Part shown: piece after piece, positions 1-10,526 of the stretch | How positions within the stretch are numbered: position 1 is the first letter of the stretch | How the letters are laid out: every line of letters starts with the position of its first letter | Source: CBDCCT01 sp965214995 | GTDB lineage: Bacteria; Deinococcota; Deinococci; Deinococcales; Trueperaceae | Direction of reading: 5' to 3' | Length of the DNA stretch: 64,000 bases | NCBI GenBank assembly: GCA_965214995.1 | Contig: CBDCCT010000002.1 | Span: forward strand, 558,001-622,000 | Position numbers and translations under genes: made by a program | The notes under the pieces: generated by a model | What the model saw: only the letters and a program-made list of their open reading frames with translations | Databases searched by the model: none | Told to the model about the DNA's origin: nothing

Positions 1-1
1 T

Positions 2-961
2 CTCCTAGTTCTTCACCATGACTTTCCTGAATTTTTGGCCGAGAACCACTTCCGACTTTGCTGCAGCATTCCGGCACATTGTACTCAGCTCCGCAATCTT
101 GTAGTTAGCGCATTCCCTTCGTCATTTCCGGAGCTTCCTGATCCATTCTCATCTGGACTCAAGGTTGACCGGTTAGAGGAAATGAGGAAAGCTCCCAACA
201 TTCGCAGCGACCTAGAAGCACCCCTCATTAAAGCTGGAGTTAAAAATGTTGTGGACAGCATCCTGCAGAAGGGGGACTTTAGCGATGCAAATATCAACAG
301 CTTGTGTGAAGCTGTCTACCACCCACAAAGACTTGAAACCACATTTGGCTTTGCGCCAGTAACCATTGATACTATACTTTTACATGCTTTGGTTCTATAT
401 ATTGGATCCGCTGCCATCAATAGTGCCGGAACGAAAGGTCAAACGTTTATCGTTTCTTCGCATCATACCAGGTTATTCGAGCGTTTCGCGCGCGATTTAC
501 GACCCGAAGCTCGTTACCATTTTATCTCTACGCTTGTCAATCAGCTCCGCTATCCCAACAGTCACACTCATTACTTCAGCTATGCCCTTCTTCATCTGTT
601 TGGATGTTCTTATGATAAAGCATCGACGGCGGTAGATGTGCAGCAACAGATGACGCGTGTGCTCTTGGAGCGTTTACATGTACACCGGCCGCATCCATGG
701 GGTCTTATCATTACGTTGCTGGAGATTTTGAAAAATCCCACATATCAATTTTGGGATCTGCCGTTTGTAAAAGCAGCGCCTGAGGTATGTTAATGTAATT
801 CACTTTCATTGGCCGTTTCATTACTAGAAGTCATGATGTTATCCTCCTATTGAGTTGTTGGCCTCGATTCAGGTATCTAATTGCTAATATTCACGCAGGT
901 AGAGAGACTTTTCGGTGCTCTTGTACAACACATTCACCAAAGCCCCCGAGCCTTAGCATAA
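2..961 (+). CDS. NOT1: NOT1 / CNOT1 scaffold of CCR4-NOT, C-terminal part (5' truncated by window)
   Basis: This is the C-terminal end of the largest CCR4-NOT subunit, the scaffold of the cytoplasmic and nuclear deadenylase/transcription-control complex. The frame is open from base 2, so the gene begins outside the window. Exons are 2-784 and 899-961; the 114-bp intron (785-898) is GTATGT...GCAG in phase 0, and 281 residues are visible. The Not1 C-terminal domain, which binds the NOT2-NOT5 module, is recognisable from segments such as ENHFRLCCSIP, QLRNLVVSAFP, HHTRLFERFARDLRPEAR and YPNSHTHYFSYALLHLFG. The last exon encodes only about 20 residues ending in SPRALA before TAA. Family identity is secure; the intron rests on in-frame splicing and a C-terminus typical of fungal Not1. 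Confidence 0.93.
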
Positions 962-2104
962 TTTTACAGCTATACATCGTTGTAGCTCATTACATTTGAT
1001 ATATTATAAGAAGCATACTGGTGACTATTACCGCTTCCTAGGGACGGACGAATGGTACTCGCAGCATATGGTAAAGGCGGAGCTCTCCTTACCGAGCATA
1101 CTTTCGCGAGCTCATTTGACATGCAAAAGCAGAAAAATGTTCATAATATAACGTTCCGCATATCAAAAACCCTTTTAATCATCATTATATACCTTTCATC
1201 TACTTATCTACCATCCGAGTATTTTCATCGTTTACTTGTTCTTTGGTATCCTCTACATTTCTGTAGGCGTATCATACAGTCTGTCTATGCCACTGACAAA
1301 AAAAAAATCTCAGCTTGTGTACGCATGGGTAGGGTTGATGTTTACGTTCTACTTTGGGATTTGGATCTTCGCAAGGAAAAGATTCACAAGTTACTACTTC
1401 CTCTTCTTTTGGCTTCTGTCGCCTCATATATCTTTCATCTTTTACTCAAGGTTATACAGCAATTTGTACAAGCCCATGTTTTACTACGTTACGAATGGAA
1501 GAACCCAGCGCACTAAAAAAGCGAGAAATGTACTTTATGCATTGGTACTCTTGAATTGGACTTGCAGGAGGAAATGATTGATTACGGCGCAAGAATAGAT
1601 ATTGTTTTGATTCCTTGTCTATCTCTTTGCTTGCAGTATTAGTACGGAGAATGCATAGGAGTTAAACTCGAGTCGCTTTACTAAGTGTTATTGTCCGATC
1701 TATCAATACCATTCCGTCCTGCTTGTAGGGAATATTTCATAGCGTCGTGATTACCTACAGTATCATCTGCTTATTAGTGGTGAACGCTATATTTATATGC
1801 ATTAACAATTGGTAGACGCTTATTGTCAAGAAAAATTCTTTCAGGGCCATAGGATTGCAAAGATATATCAGACTTTTCTCCAAATGTAATGGTAAGCACT
1901 GAAATTTCTCAAAGATGATAAGTTATTTTGTGTTCATCTTGTAAACATCCATACCTCGGCCAGCAATTGCCACTGCTATGTTGCTACGGCACACTTTCCG
2001 GACCAATTCCACACCGAACCCAACCGAAGCTTGTGAATCTGTTTTAAAAGTTCCGTTCCCCACGTACAGAAAGAAAGATATGAGAATAATAACAGTACTG
2101 GATA
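962..2104. other. intergenic, no gene recognised
   Basis: This 1.1 kb lies between the NOT1 stop and the ETF-QO start and should hold the NOT1 3' UTR and the ETF-QO promoter. Overlapping frames at 1052-1577 have hydrophobic, low-complexity translations, no recognisable domain and no splice partner. No tRNA fold or repeat was seen. Confidence 0.6.
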
Positions 2105-4063
2105 ATGTCACTGCCAACATGTACACTGCGTCGCGCAGTTTATCAGCTGCGAGCGAACTGTGCAAAGTCGCAGACACAGAATGCTCGCATTTGCACCATT
2201 TCCTCTCGAAGAACTACCTCTCCCGTTCAACCATGCCGTCCTGCGGTGAAAATAGCAGGCCAGCGGAGAATGCTTCATAGCACGGCAAAATTCAGGGCAG
2301 AAGTCACAGAACAGACGTTCAATCCGCGCCTGCAGGATCGGGAGAGCGATGCTGTCGACGTCTGCATCATCGGTGGCGGACCTGCAGGTCTCAGTGCCGC
2401 CATACGGTTGAAACAGCTGGCAGAGAAAGCTGGCAATGAAGACTTGAGAGTAGTTGTGCTCGAAAAAGCGAGCGAAGTTGGCGATCACATAGTTTCCGGA
2501 AACGTCCTCGAGCCTTCGGCCGTGGATGAACTTTTACCTGGTTGGCGGTCACCCGATAACGCGAATAGATTCCAACACATCACGCCTGCCAAAGACGACA
2601 AGATGCGCTTTCTCACCAAGAACCAGTCAATTCCGATACCACGACCTCCTCAAATGAACAACCATGGCAATTACATTCTCAGCCTGAACCAATTCGTGAA
2701 ATGGCTAGGAGAGCGTGCAGAAGAGGCGGGCGTCGAGGTATATCCTGGATTTGCAGCGTCTGAAGTTCTTTATACGCCCGAAGGTAGCGTCAAGGGTGTA
2801 GCGACGAATGATATTGGGGTTTCGAGAAGTGGAGAGCCCAAGGACAATTTCGAGCGTGGCATGGAGTTTCACGCTAGGGTTACCTTGCTCGCTGAAGGCT
2901 GTCACGGGAGCCTGACGAAGCAGGTCATCAAAAAATACGATCTCAGGAGAGACAGCCAGCATCAGACATACGGGCTTGGACTGAAAGAAGTATGGGAGAT
3001 ACCGCCAGAAAAGTTTCAGCCAGGTCTCGTTGTGCATTCAATGGGGTATCCACTGCCAATGGACACTTACGGAGGTGGATGGATGTATCATTTTGGGGAT
3101 AATATGGTCAGCATTGGTCTTGTTGTGGGCCTAGACTATAAAAATCCATGGCTTGCGCCTTATGGCGAATTTCAGAAAATGAAGCAGCATTCTTTATACC
3201 GATCTGTTCTCGAGGGCGGCAAATGTCTCACATATGGAGCAAGAACGCTTAATGAAGGGGGCTTCCAATCGATACCTAAATGTGCATTTCCTGGTGGAGC
3301 TCTCATTGGTGATTCAGCTGGCTTCCTGAATGTGCCAAAAATCAAGGGTACACATACGGCAATGCGCTCTGGTATGCTTGCAGCCGAAGCAGCCTTCTCG
3401 GCACTATCCACTACTAACGAAGGCGATGTATTTTTGTTCGACTACGAAGATAAACTTAGATCGTCGTCTATCTGGTCGGAGTTGAAGCAAGTTCGAAACA
3501 TGCGGCCATCTTTTCATACACCCCTAGGAATCTATGGCGGTATACTCTATTCTGGGCTTGAGGCTTACCTATTTAGAGGTAAGATGCCTTGGACGCTAAA
3601 GCATGGTCCTCCAGATTATGCTTCCACCAAGCAGGCGGATGAATGCAAGAAGATTGCATACGACAAACCAGACGGGAATGTCACCTTTGACATTCTTACC
3701 AGCGTAAATCGGACAGGGACAAATCACGAGGAAGACCAGCCGATACACTTGCAAGTAAAGGATTGGGATGCTCATACCCGTATGGAATGGCCAAAATACA
3801 AGGGCATCGAGAACAGGTTCTGTCCTGCTGGAGTGTATGAGTATATTGACGACGATAGCAAAGAGCTAGGGAAGAGGTTCCAGATTAATGCTCAAAAGTA
3901 TGTTAAGTCGCCCCACACAATTGGTCTTTTTGCTTGCTTGTCCTAGATCTGACTCAGGTACAGTTGTATCCATTGCAAGACTTGTGATATCAAAGTGCCA
4001 GATCAGGATATCAATTGGGTAACACCCAACGGGGGTGAGGGACCGAAGTACTTTATGACATGA
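2105..4063 (+). CDS. CIR2: electron transfer flavoprotein-ubiquinone oxidoreductase (ETF-QO), mitochondrial
   Basis: The enzyme passes electrons from reduced ETF (fatty-acid and amino-acid oxidation) to ubiquinone at the inner mitochondrial membrane. Exons are 2105-3897 and 3964-4063, giving 630 residues. The first 55 or so residues are Arg/Ser-rich without acidic residues, a plausible mitochondrial presequence. The FAD-binding motif GGGPAG lies at residues 90-95. The 4Fe-4S ligands are Cys573 (in FCPAGVYEY) and Cys599, Cys602 and Cys605 (CIHCKTC). The second exon supplies the last three of these and the conserved ending DINWVTPNGGEGPKY, so the 66-bp intron (3898-3963, GTATGT...ACAG) is needed for a functional protein; reading through it would end the protein before the cluster is complete. 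The ATG at 2105 is chosen because it precedes the presequence. The yeast orthologue is Cir2 and the human one is ETFDH. Confidence 0.95.
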
Positions 4064-4602
4064 AAATTTACTTAATCTACACACGTTGTCGATTGTGCGG
4101 ATATCATTGCAATTCACACTATGCCTGTTAATGTATAAGGACCGGAAACATTGCATACTAGGAGTTGGATGGGAACCTTCAACTACAAACTATAGATCTT
4201 AGGGGAGGGACAATCCTCAGATATCAACATCTCTATCTTTCTGTTTCTTTCTTGGACCCACCAAATAAAGCCTAGGATTGATATTCACCGGATTGAAATA
4301 TCACTTTTTATAGGAATAATCGATGAGCGACGTTGGCGGAATGCCAAGCCTGTAAAGCACGCAGCTCTTATTAGTAATACAAGGTAAAATGGATTTTACC
4401 GCTCCCTCACATTTGAGCCTTACCGCCTCGTTTTTTTTTAACTCCAACTTTTGTGACTTTTCTGGCCTCTTCTGCCAATACCGTGGACTTGTATAGGAAA
4501 ACAATTCTACTGCGGTTCCAAGGATTGCGCGACTTAGAAAGGATCCTATTGTTACCAAATTTGCTGGATCTGCTCGGTGTATAGTGCATCCAAAAGGTCA
4601 AC
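4064..4602. other. intergenic between ETF-QO and the SR-protein gene
   Basis: This 539-bp interval between two genes in the same orientation holds the ETF-QO 3' UTR and the promoter and leader of the SR-protein gene. No ORF, RNA gene or repeat with support was seen. Confidence 0.55.
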
Positions 4603-6337
4603 ATGTCCGCTGAAGTCTCGCCTACTAGGCTCTATCTGGGAAACCTTCCTCGCAATGGTACGCATGTCTCCGCTGGGTTCCGCTATTGTCGGGCTTGCTC
4701 TGTCTCTTCTGTCGATTTAGTCATGATGAGTCGCTGGCTATTGGCATCAGGCAGTCTGGGCGCTCTTTGGAAAAGACCCAGCTCTTCCCTTGGCCTCTCT
4801 CTGGATACTACATACTCTAACTCATGATATGAGCTTCCACTGACGTGACTCTACCATTCTGTAGCCACCAAGGCCGATGTTGAGGCACACTTCCAGACTC
4901 ATGGCACTGGCGAGATTACTGAGATTAAGCTGATGAGTGGCTTCGGCTTCATTGAGTACAAAGATGCCATGGACGCGAGAGACGTGGTCCCGGGTAAGTG
5001 AAACAGAAAAACATCAATGCTTTTTAGATCTATAGGAATACCTACTGACTGTATGACACAGCCTTTCGTACGTTTTCTATAGTAAATGAGATAGCACTTC
5101 AACTATATTCCTAACCATGATTCTGCAGATGGAACTGATTTCATGGGAGAACGCTTGATTGTACAATTTGCGCGGGGGTCGCGCCGAATTGAAAATCATC
5201 CATATCAAGAGAGGCCAACGCCCCGTCCTCGTCGAACGCCCTTTAGGATGCAAATTAGCAATCTCCCAGGGGAGACCAGTTGGCAGGTCAGATAAATTTC
5301 TTGTTCTTCATGGTATCTGGACCTTAGTGAGCCTATTGATATGACTGTTGCACCTTTCGTGTCCTGGGCTTCTCGTGAACATGTCTTCTGGCTACCTTGG
5401 ACTGCGTCAGGTTTCTCACCAATCATGGTCTACATACGATTTTACTTCCTATTGCGTTCTTTAAATATACTGGCCTCTCCTAGCCACATGCTCTATTGGC
5501 CTTTCTGTATCTGGAACATCTACGTGGATTCAGACCATTCACGCTCGTTAAATTTACGTTTCCTACTGTCTCAATGCGCTGGCAACACATACTGTCTTTT
5601 GTGCTTCTGGAATGACCTATGTATACGGGAACTTACACAAAATTACAGGACCTCAAAGACTTTGCCCGACAGTCCGGGCTTGATGTTGTATACTCAGAAG
5701 TGGGTAGAGACCGTGACGGGAAGGGGTAAGTATAACCTCAATTATAGGCCGTGCGAAGTTTTATCTAATAATGCGCAGGTTTGTCGAATATGAGACATCA
5801 GCCGACCTTCGGAGCGCTGTCGAAAAGCTGGATGAACGTGATTTCAAGGGACAGTCAGTGCGCTGTGTTGCAGATGTACGTGCTAGATGTGTGAGTTATC
5901 ATGAGTTGAGTGCTAAGGTCGTCAAGGAACGTCCGCGCGATCGGTACCGGTCTCGTTCACCTCCGCCGCCTCGCCGTGGTTATCCTTCAGGTCCGAATGA
6001 TTACTACACGGACCGTCGGGGTCCTCGCGGTTACAGCCCGCGACGTGATGATTACCGTCGGCGCACTCCACCAATGCGCGATTATTACGAACGCGATCGG
6101 TATGGTCGCTCTCCTCCACGCGCTAGAGGTCCGCCTACAGATGACTATGGCCCACCAAGAGGCCGGTATGCGGATGATGCTTATGATTCTCGTCCAGCGC
6201 CTCGTCGTGGCTATGACCCAGATCCCTACGTCAGCAGCAGAGGACCCTATGACCGTCCACCGTCACCCCGCCGGATGCGTAGCCCTGCCGGTCGTGCAGG
6301 GTACGATGGCGGATATGATCGCCGTTCATACTGGTGA
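4603..6337 (+). CDS. SR-family RNA-binding splicing factor (two RRMs, Srp2-like)
   Basis: This is a nuclear pre-mRNA splicing factor of the two-RRM SR group (Srp2/SRSF4-6 type). Exons are 4603-4657, 4865-4993, 5062-5067, 5129-5286, 5649-5725 and 5779-6337, giving 327 residues. RRM1 starts at once with TRLYLGNLPRN (RNP2) and has GFGFIEY (RNP1). RRM2 starts at FRMQISNLP and includes the SR-protein hallmark SWQDLKDF, then GFVEYET. The tail is rich in Arg, Ser, Gly, Tyr and Pro (RSRSPPPPRRGY, many RGY/RRDD blocks). The third exon is a 6-nt microexon; joined to its neighbours it encodes the conserved VPAFH step. A 42-nt in-frame segment (5876-5917, GTACGT...CTAAG) may be an additional intron; removing it gives 313 residues and joins CVADV directly to KERPRDRYRS. 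Introns 1 (207 bp) and 4 (362 bp) are long for this locus. Confidence 0.9.
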
Positions 6338-6991
6338 TTACCTCCTTCTCTTGGTTTAAGCTATCATAGCTGAGCCTACATCATAAATGCTCACCTCTCC
6401 AGAACTACCAACTTGGCCTACCTGTCTGCTATAGCAAATATGTGTCTTGTTTAAGGAAGGAAGGGTAAGATACAAGGCGAACCCGCAAACTACGTCGGCA
6501 ATTCACTATGACATGGGCAATAGAGAATGTCGAAAGGTGCTAAAAGGCTCTGCTAAAAGAAGCTATGTTTTCGATAAAGGTTTGGTATTAGCTGGTTTTT
6601 TTGTACAAAAGTAATCCTTACAAGTAATTTTAAGTATTGCCTAATGCTTTTCATGTTGGTAGATACAAAGAAGAAGACTGTAATCTGATTTGCTAAAATG
6701 GCTTGAAGCTTTAGCCACGTGTGTCGGTTAAATAGTGACGGTTTATTAAGAATTCGCGCCAAGGCTACGTGACAAGCCTCGGCAGAGTAACATTAAAGTC
6801 TCATAAAAAATTTAATCTATGGAGGTCCAGAGGAGGTTTTCGATAATCGTTAATTATTTCCGATTGAGTGTTAAAGGTGCTGAGTACTGATTACGGGCCA
6901 TCACCGATCAGCCGTCAAGAAGTCGACGAGCAGCAATTGGTTGCATCTCAGCCTGGTACGCTTACGCCTTTTCAGACATTAAACCGTAAAA
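6338..6991. other. intergenic between the SR-protein and PAQR genes
   Basis: This 654-bp region is the 3' flank of the SR-protein gene and the promoter of the PAQR gene. It contains T-rich stretches but no supported ORF, tRNA or repeat. Confidence 0.5.
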
Positions 6992-7966
6992 ATGGATGCA
7001 GTCAAAGGTGCTGCAGACTCGGTGGTGGATGGCATCGTCAAGACCGAAGACGCAATAGAAACCCGCCTGACGGTTCTCTGGCACGAACTGCAGCCCTGGC
7101 AGCAAGACAACCATTACATCCTCCGAGGCTACCGGCCTGCGTCAAACTCATACTACCGCTCCGCCACGTCACTTGGCTACCTGCACAATGAGACGGTGAA
7201 CATCTACACGCACCTGCTAGGTGCTCTCGGCGCTCTGTCGGCCGGGGTAAAGATCTATCTAAACGTGTTGCACTTGTGGGAACCGCAGCAGCAGCAGCAG
7301 CAGCACCACTCTCCTCACCCGTACCGCCATGAACACCGATACGCACAGGCTGATGCTGGCGATGTCGTCGGCTTTGCATGCTTCTTCGGCGGTGCGGCAG
7401 CATGTCTTGGTATGAGCGCGACGTATCATCTGCTCTCTAATCATTCGCACGCTGTAGCGCGATGGGGCAACGCGCTCGACTATCTCGGCATAGTAGCCTT
7501 GATCTGGGGTTCTTTTGTGCCGAGCATATATTATGGCTTCAGAGATGAGGTTGTATTGGCTAAGACGTACTGGAGCATGATCACCGTCATCGGCTTCGGA
7601 TGCGCTGTCGTGTCTGTGCGAGATAAGTTCAGAACTCCTGCCTGGAGACCGTTTCGCGCTGGTATGTTTGTGACAATGGGCCTCTCAGCCGTGCTGCCAG
7701 TCTGCCATGGCCTGTGGCTGTACGGTGTGCATGAGCTAGAGAACCGGATCGGTCTTTCCTGGCTGGTGCTACAGGGTGCTCTGTATGTCTCTGGTGCTGC
7801 CATATATGCTGCTCGCATACCAGAAAAATGGAAACCTGGACACTTCGATATCATCGGAAGCTCCCATCAGATATTCCATGTGCTAGTGCTGCTGGCAGCG
7901 TTCTCGCACCTGATCGGCCTGCTGAAAGCTTTTGATCATTGGCATGGTACGGTTCGGTTGCCATAA
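6992..7966 (+). CDS. PAQR / adiponectin-receptor (hemolysin III, Izh-like) seven-TM protein
   Basis: This single-exon gene encodes a 324-residue multi-pass membrane protein of the progestin/adipoQ receptor family. Fungal members (yeast Izh1-4) affect zinc and sterol/sphingolipid homeostasis and may have ceramidase-like metal chemistry. Family signatures are present: GYLHNETVNIYTHLLGA before and into TM1, the Ser/His motif SATYHLLSNHS after TM2, the Asp in NALDYLGIV, and the C-terminal metal-site helix GHFDIIGSSHQIFH. Seven hydrophobic segments can be counted. A Gln/His-rich stretch (six consecutive Gln then many His) sits in the loop after TM1, encoded by a CAG run near 7287-7310. The ATG at 6992 is the first in frame and opens an amphipathic N-terminus (MDAVKGAADSVVDGIVK). 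The gene is convergent with the downstream DUF2235 gene, stop codons about 60 bp apart. Confidence 0.93.
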   Translation: MDAVKGAADSVVDGIVKTEDAIETRLTVLWHELQPWQQDNHYILRGYRPASNSYYRSATSLGYLHNETVNIYTHLLGALGALSAGVKIYLNVLHLWEPQQQQQQHHSPHPYRHEHRYAQADAGDVVGFACFFGGAAACLGMSATYHLLSNHSHAVARWGNALDYLGIVALIWGSFVPSIYYGFRDEVVLAKTYWSMITVIGFGCAVVSVRDKFRTPAWRPFRAGMFVTMGLSAVLPVCHGLWLYGVHELENRIGLSWLVLQGALYVSGAAIYAARIPEKWKPGHFDIIGSSHQIFHVLVLLAAFSHLIGLLKAFDHWHGTVRLP

Positions 7967-8023
7967 TTTGTGTTCAATCTTGTAAATTCTTTTTAAAGGG
8001 TTGAAATCGCACCTATTCGATGT

Positions 8024-9798
8024 TTACATTTTGTCATCGCGAGGTCTATGATAGCCCTCAGGCCTGGTTTTGTGATCGTGCCTTGAAGATCTCCGGGGCT
8101 CTTCTGGCGGATCCAATACATATCGAGCGATTCTGCGGTCTTTGTACAGTAGCCGTCGCTCTATTTCCCACAATGGACTTTCTGGAAGAATTCGCGTCGA
8201 GACATTGCGCTCTTTGGTTCGCAGTCTCCAATAGATATCAGGACTTTCCTGGCCAGGCCTGTTGGAAATAACTAACTTCCAGTCTTTGAGCGCACGAGCG
8301 TCATAAGTACCTTTGTCATCTACACCTGGCCCTTGTAGGACAAGTCGGGATCGAACGGAGGGATGGATGTATTCGTGCGTATCAGCTAATGGCTTTGAAG
8401 TTTCTCGACCTGTTTCAGGGTCGACCAAATAATATCGTCCTGGTGTTCGAGTTGTTCCACCTGCAAGAGCATAAAAGCCTGTTCCGCTATTCGGTATGGC
8501 GCCTATGACTTTTAGCCTTCATGTACTTAATTTTAATGATTAATTCATACCAAAAGACCATGGTCGTGGTCTAGATCTTATTTCCCTGCAGTAATCGTCG
8601 TTGTCCTCATCCTCATCAAGAACAACGTCTGTATCTATGTCAAGGAAAGGAAGGAGCTGCGATATCATCCATGCAAGTGATATGTTGGCCAGGGACTGAT
8701 CGTCTATTCCGCCACCAACATTGCTGTGTACGCCGGGGAACCAAACCTGCCTAAGTGTCTGTGGCCATTATCGTAAGTTGGCGGGCTTATTCATTTCTAA
8801 TGGATCATTCGGTATACGTACAGTGGTGTTGCCTTCGGGTTTCTCCCATATGGCTGGAGCGAAAGAAGTCCTCCTTTCGTCTAGTGCCAGAGCCTGAAAT
8901 GCATTTTCAATACAGTTTGACAGCTTTGTGTCATAAAACTGTCTGAGTCTAGATTGAGTACCTTGCACGCCAGATTTCACGAATAATTCAACTCTCGGTA
9001 CACCCAGCGAGCCTGAGTAAAATTATATCAGTCTTTGGTGAAGTGAAGATTATCATCGTAACTCACCTACGGTGTCCCAAACTCCAATGGCTTTTATGTT
9101 CACATCTGTATAAGCTAAGCCGCGCTAGAAGATGCTGTTAGTGATATGCTTTCAAATACATGAAAGGATACGAACACGTCGCAACTCTTCCCTATATCGA
9201 GCATCGTCTGCATTCATCTTATTGGGAAAGGGTAAGTTTGGGTTAACTGGCACATAATCGGGATTTCGCCGATTTTGTACGTCTCTAAAAACCTCTCCGA
9301 GATACATTAGACCGGCCTTTGTGAGTAAGCCAACGACTGCGATCATTCCGGCAATGGTACGAGCTGCAAAAGCACCTCTCGAAAAGCCGACAAGGAAAAT
9401 TTCGTCGCCTGGCACGTAGTTGTTCGCAAGAAAAGAGTAATTCTCTCGGATGCTCTGGCTCAGCCCTGCTCCAGTAGCTCCTCCATAGACACGGTCGAAA
9501 AGACTACCCTGACTGCCTATACCATACTGGTAATTGACAATCTGTGGAATTCCATCCTCACTAACGGCCTTGATGGCTCTGGATATACGCGTGACGTTGC
9601 TGTGTACAGATCTTCGTCCATTCACGCTGCCATCGTCAGAATTCAACCATGTTCCTATCTACCAGGTCAGATGTAATCCACTCTTGTATCTGAACTCATG
9701 AGATCTTCCCGCATACCATCGGCAGCAACGATCAGCCTCTTAGATGGACCTCGTCGTGCTTGATGCGGGTGAAAGCCGTTTGCAGGCGCGCCATTCAT
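8024..9798 (-). CDS. DUF2235 alpha/beta-hydrolase-fold protein
   Basis: This is a fungal DUF2235 protein, a family related to the phospholipase domain of bacterial type VI effectors such as Tle1; substrates of fungal members are unknown. Exons on the minus strand are 9798-9717, 9654-9176, 9124-9067, 9012-8822, 8758-8551 and 8502-8024, giving 498 residues. Splicing creates the family opening RLIVAADGTW (residues 22-30), then SNVTRISRAI, YQYGIGS, the nucleophile elbow GFSRG (117-121), IGVWDTVGSLG, ENAFQALALDERR and the conserved WFPGVHSNVGGG. The C-terminus is Arg-rich and hydrophilic. The ATG at 9798 is preferred; an in-frame ATG at 9936 would add 46 residues unlike the family. The second intron has a less usual GTTCGT donor, required by the frame. 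A lipolytic role is inferred from the fold only. Confidence 0.88.
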
Positions 9799-10526
9799 GT
9801 TCGTGTAGATTTGGCTAAGATTGCGATATATCGTCAATACTTTAGTATTGAGCAACCTGATTTCTCGGGAACGCAAATTGTGAGCACATAGTTGCTGCCT
9901 TGGTGAGATGTCAATGAAATACGCGGCTGTGTTCAATCACGTGTGAGTAGCATTATTTAAAGTATAGCAAGCCAGATGATCTAGTCGTACATCCTCCTCT
10001 AGTTTAGGTGAATGCTTTTAAGCGGACCGTAATGTCAGGAAATATTGCTCTTTGAAATAAGAATTACGTATACAGAGACATTCTTCGTAAACCATGACTT
10101 ATTTCATTGGCCTAAACTATCTTGGGTCAAAGATAAAATAAACGTGGTATTAAGCGCAGCACCTTAAACCTAGTATGGCTTTTCCTGCAAAGCAGATTAT
10201 CCGCGCTAGCGTTAAAACATCGAACCTCGTACTGTGAACACCGAGTTTGCGCCCTTTACGGCAGAATAAGCTCATGTACAACTAAGCAGCACCAAGAAAC
10301 AAGTTACTTCTAAGAATTCAACTTGAAAAGAAGACAATGGGCAGGCTCATTACTCATCAGAACCTAGAAGTTTCATATGTGAATGGCATCGTCATGGTCA
10401 TTTGACTCATTACCTTTATTTGACGATGATCACTATATCTGCTGAATGGCTTTCAACATCACGTCGCGAAGAACCTGTTGGAGTATTTCGGCTTCATCTT
10501 GCGAGTGAAAACGCAGGCAGACTCTC
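9799..10526. other. divergent intergenic region
   Basis: This region lies between the DUF2235 start (minus strand) and the peptidase start (plus strand), so it is a shared upstream region of about 730 bp. A CACGTG hexamer occurs near 9938-9943. No RNA gene or repeat was identified. Confidence 0.5.

Noticed and set aside
1052..1577. Overlapping plus-strand frames of 96-154 residues after NOT1
   Set aside because: Low-complexity hydrophobic translations, no domain, no conserved start; one lacks an early ATG.
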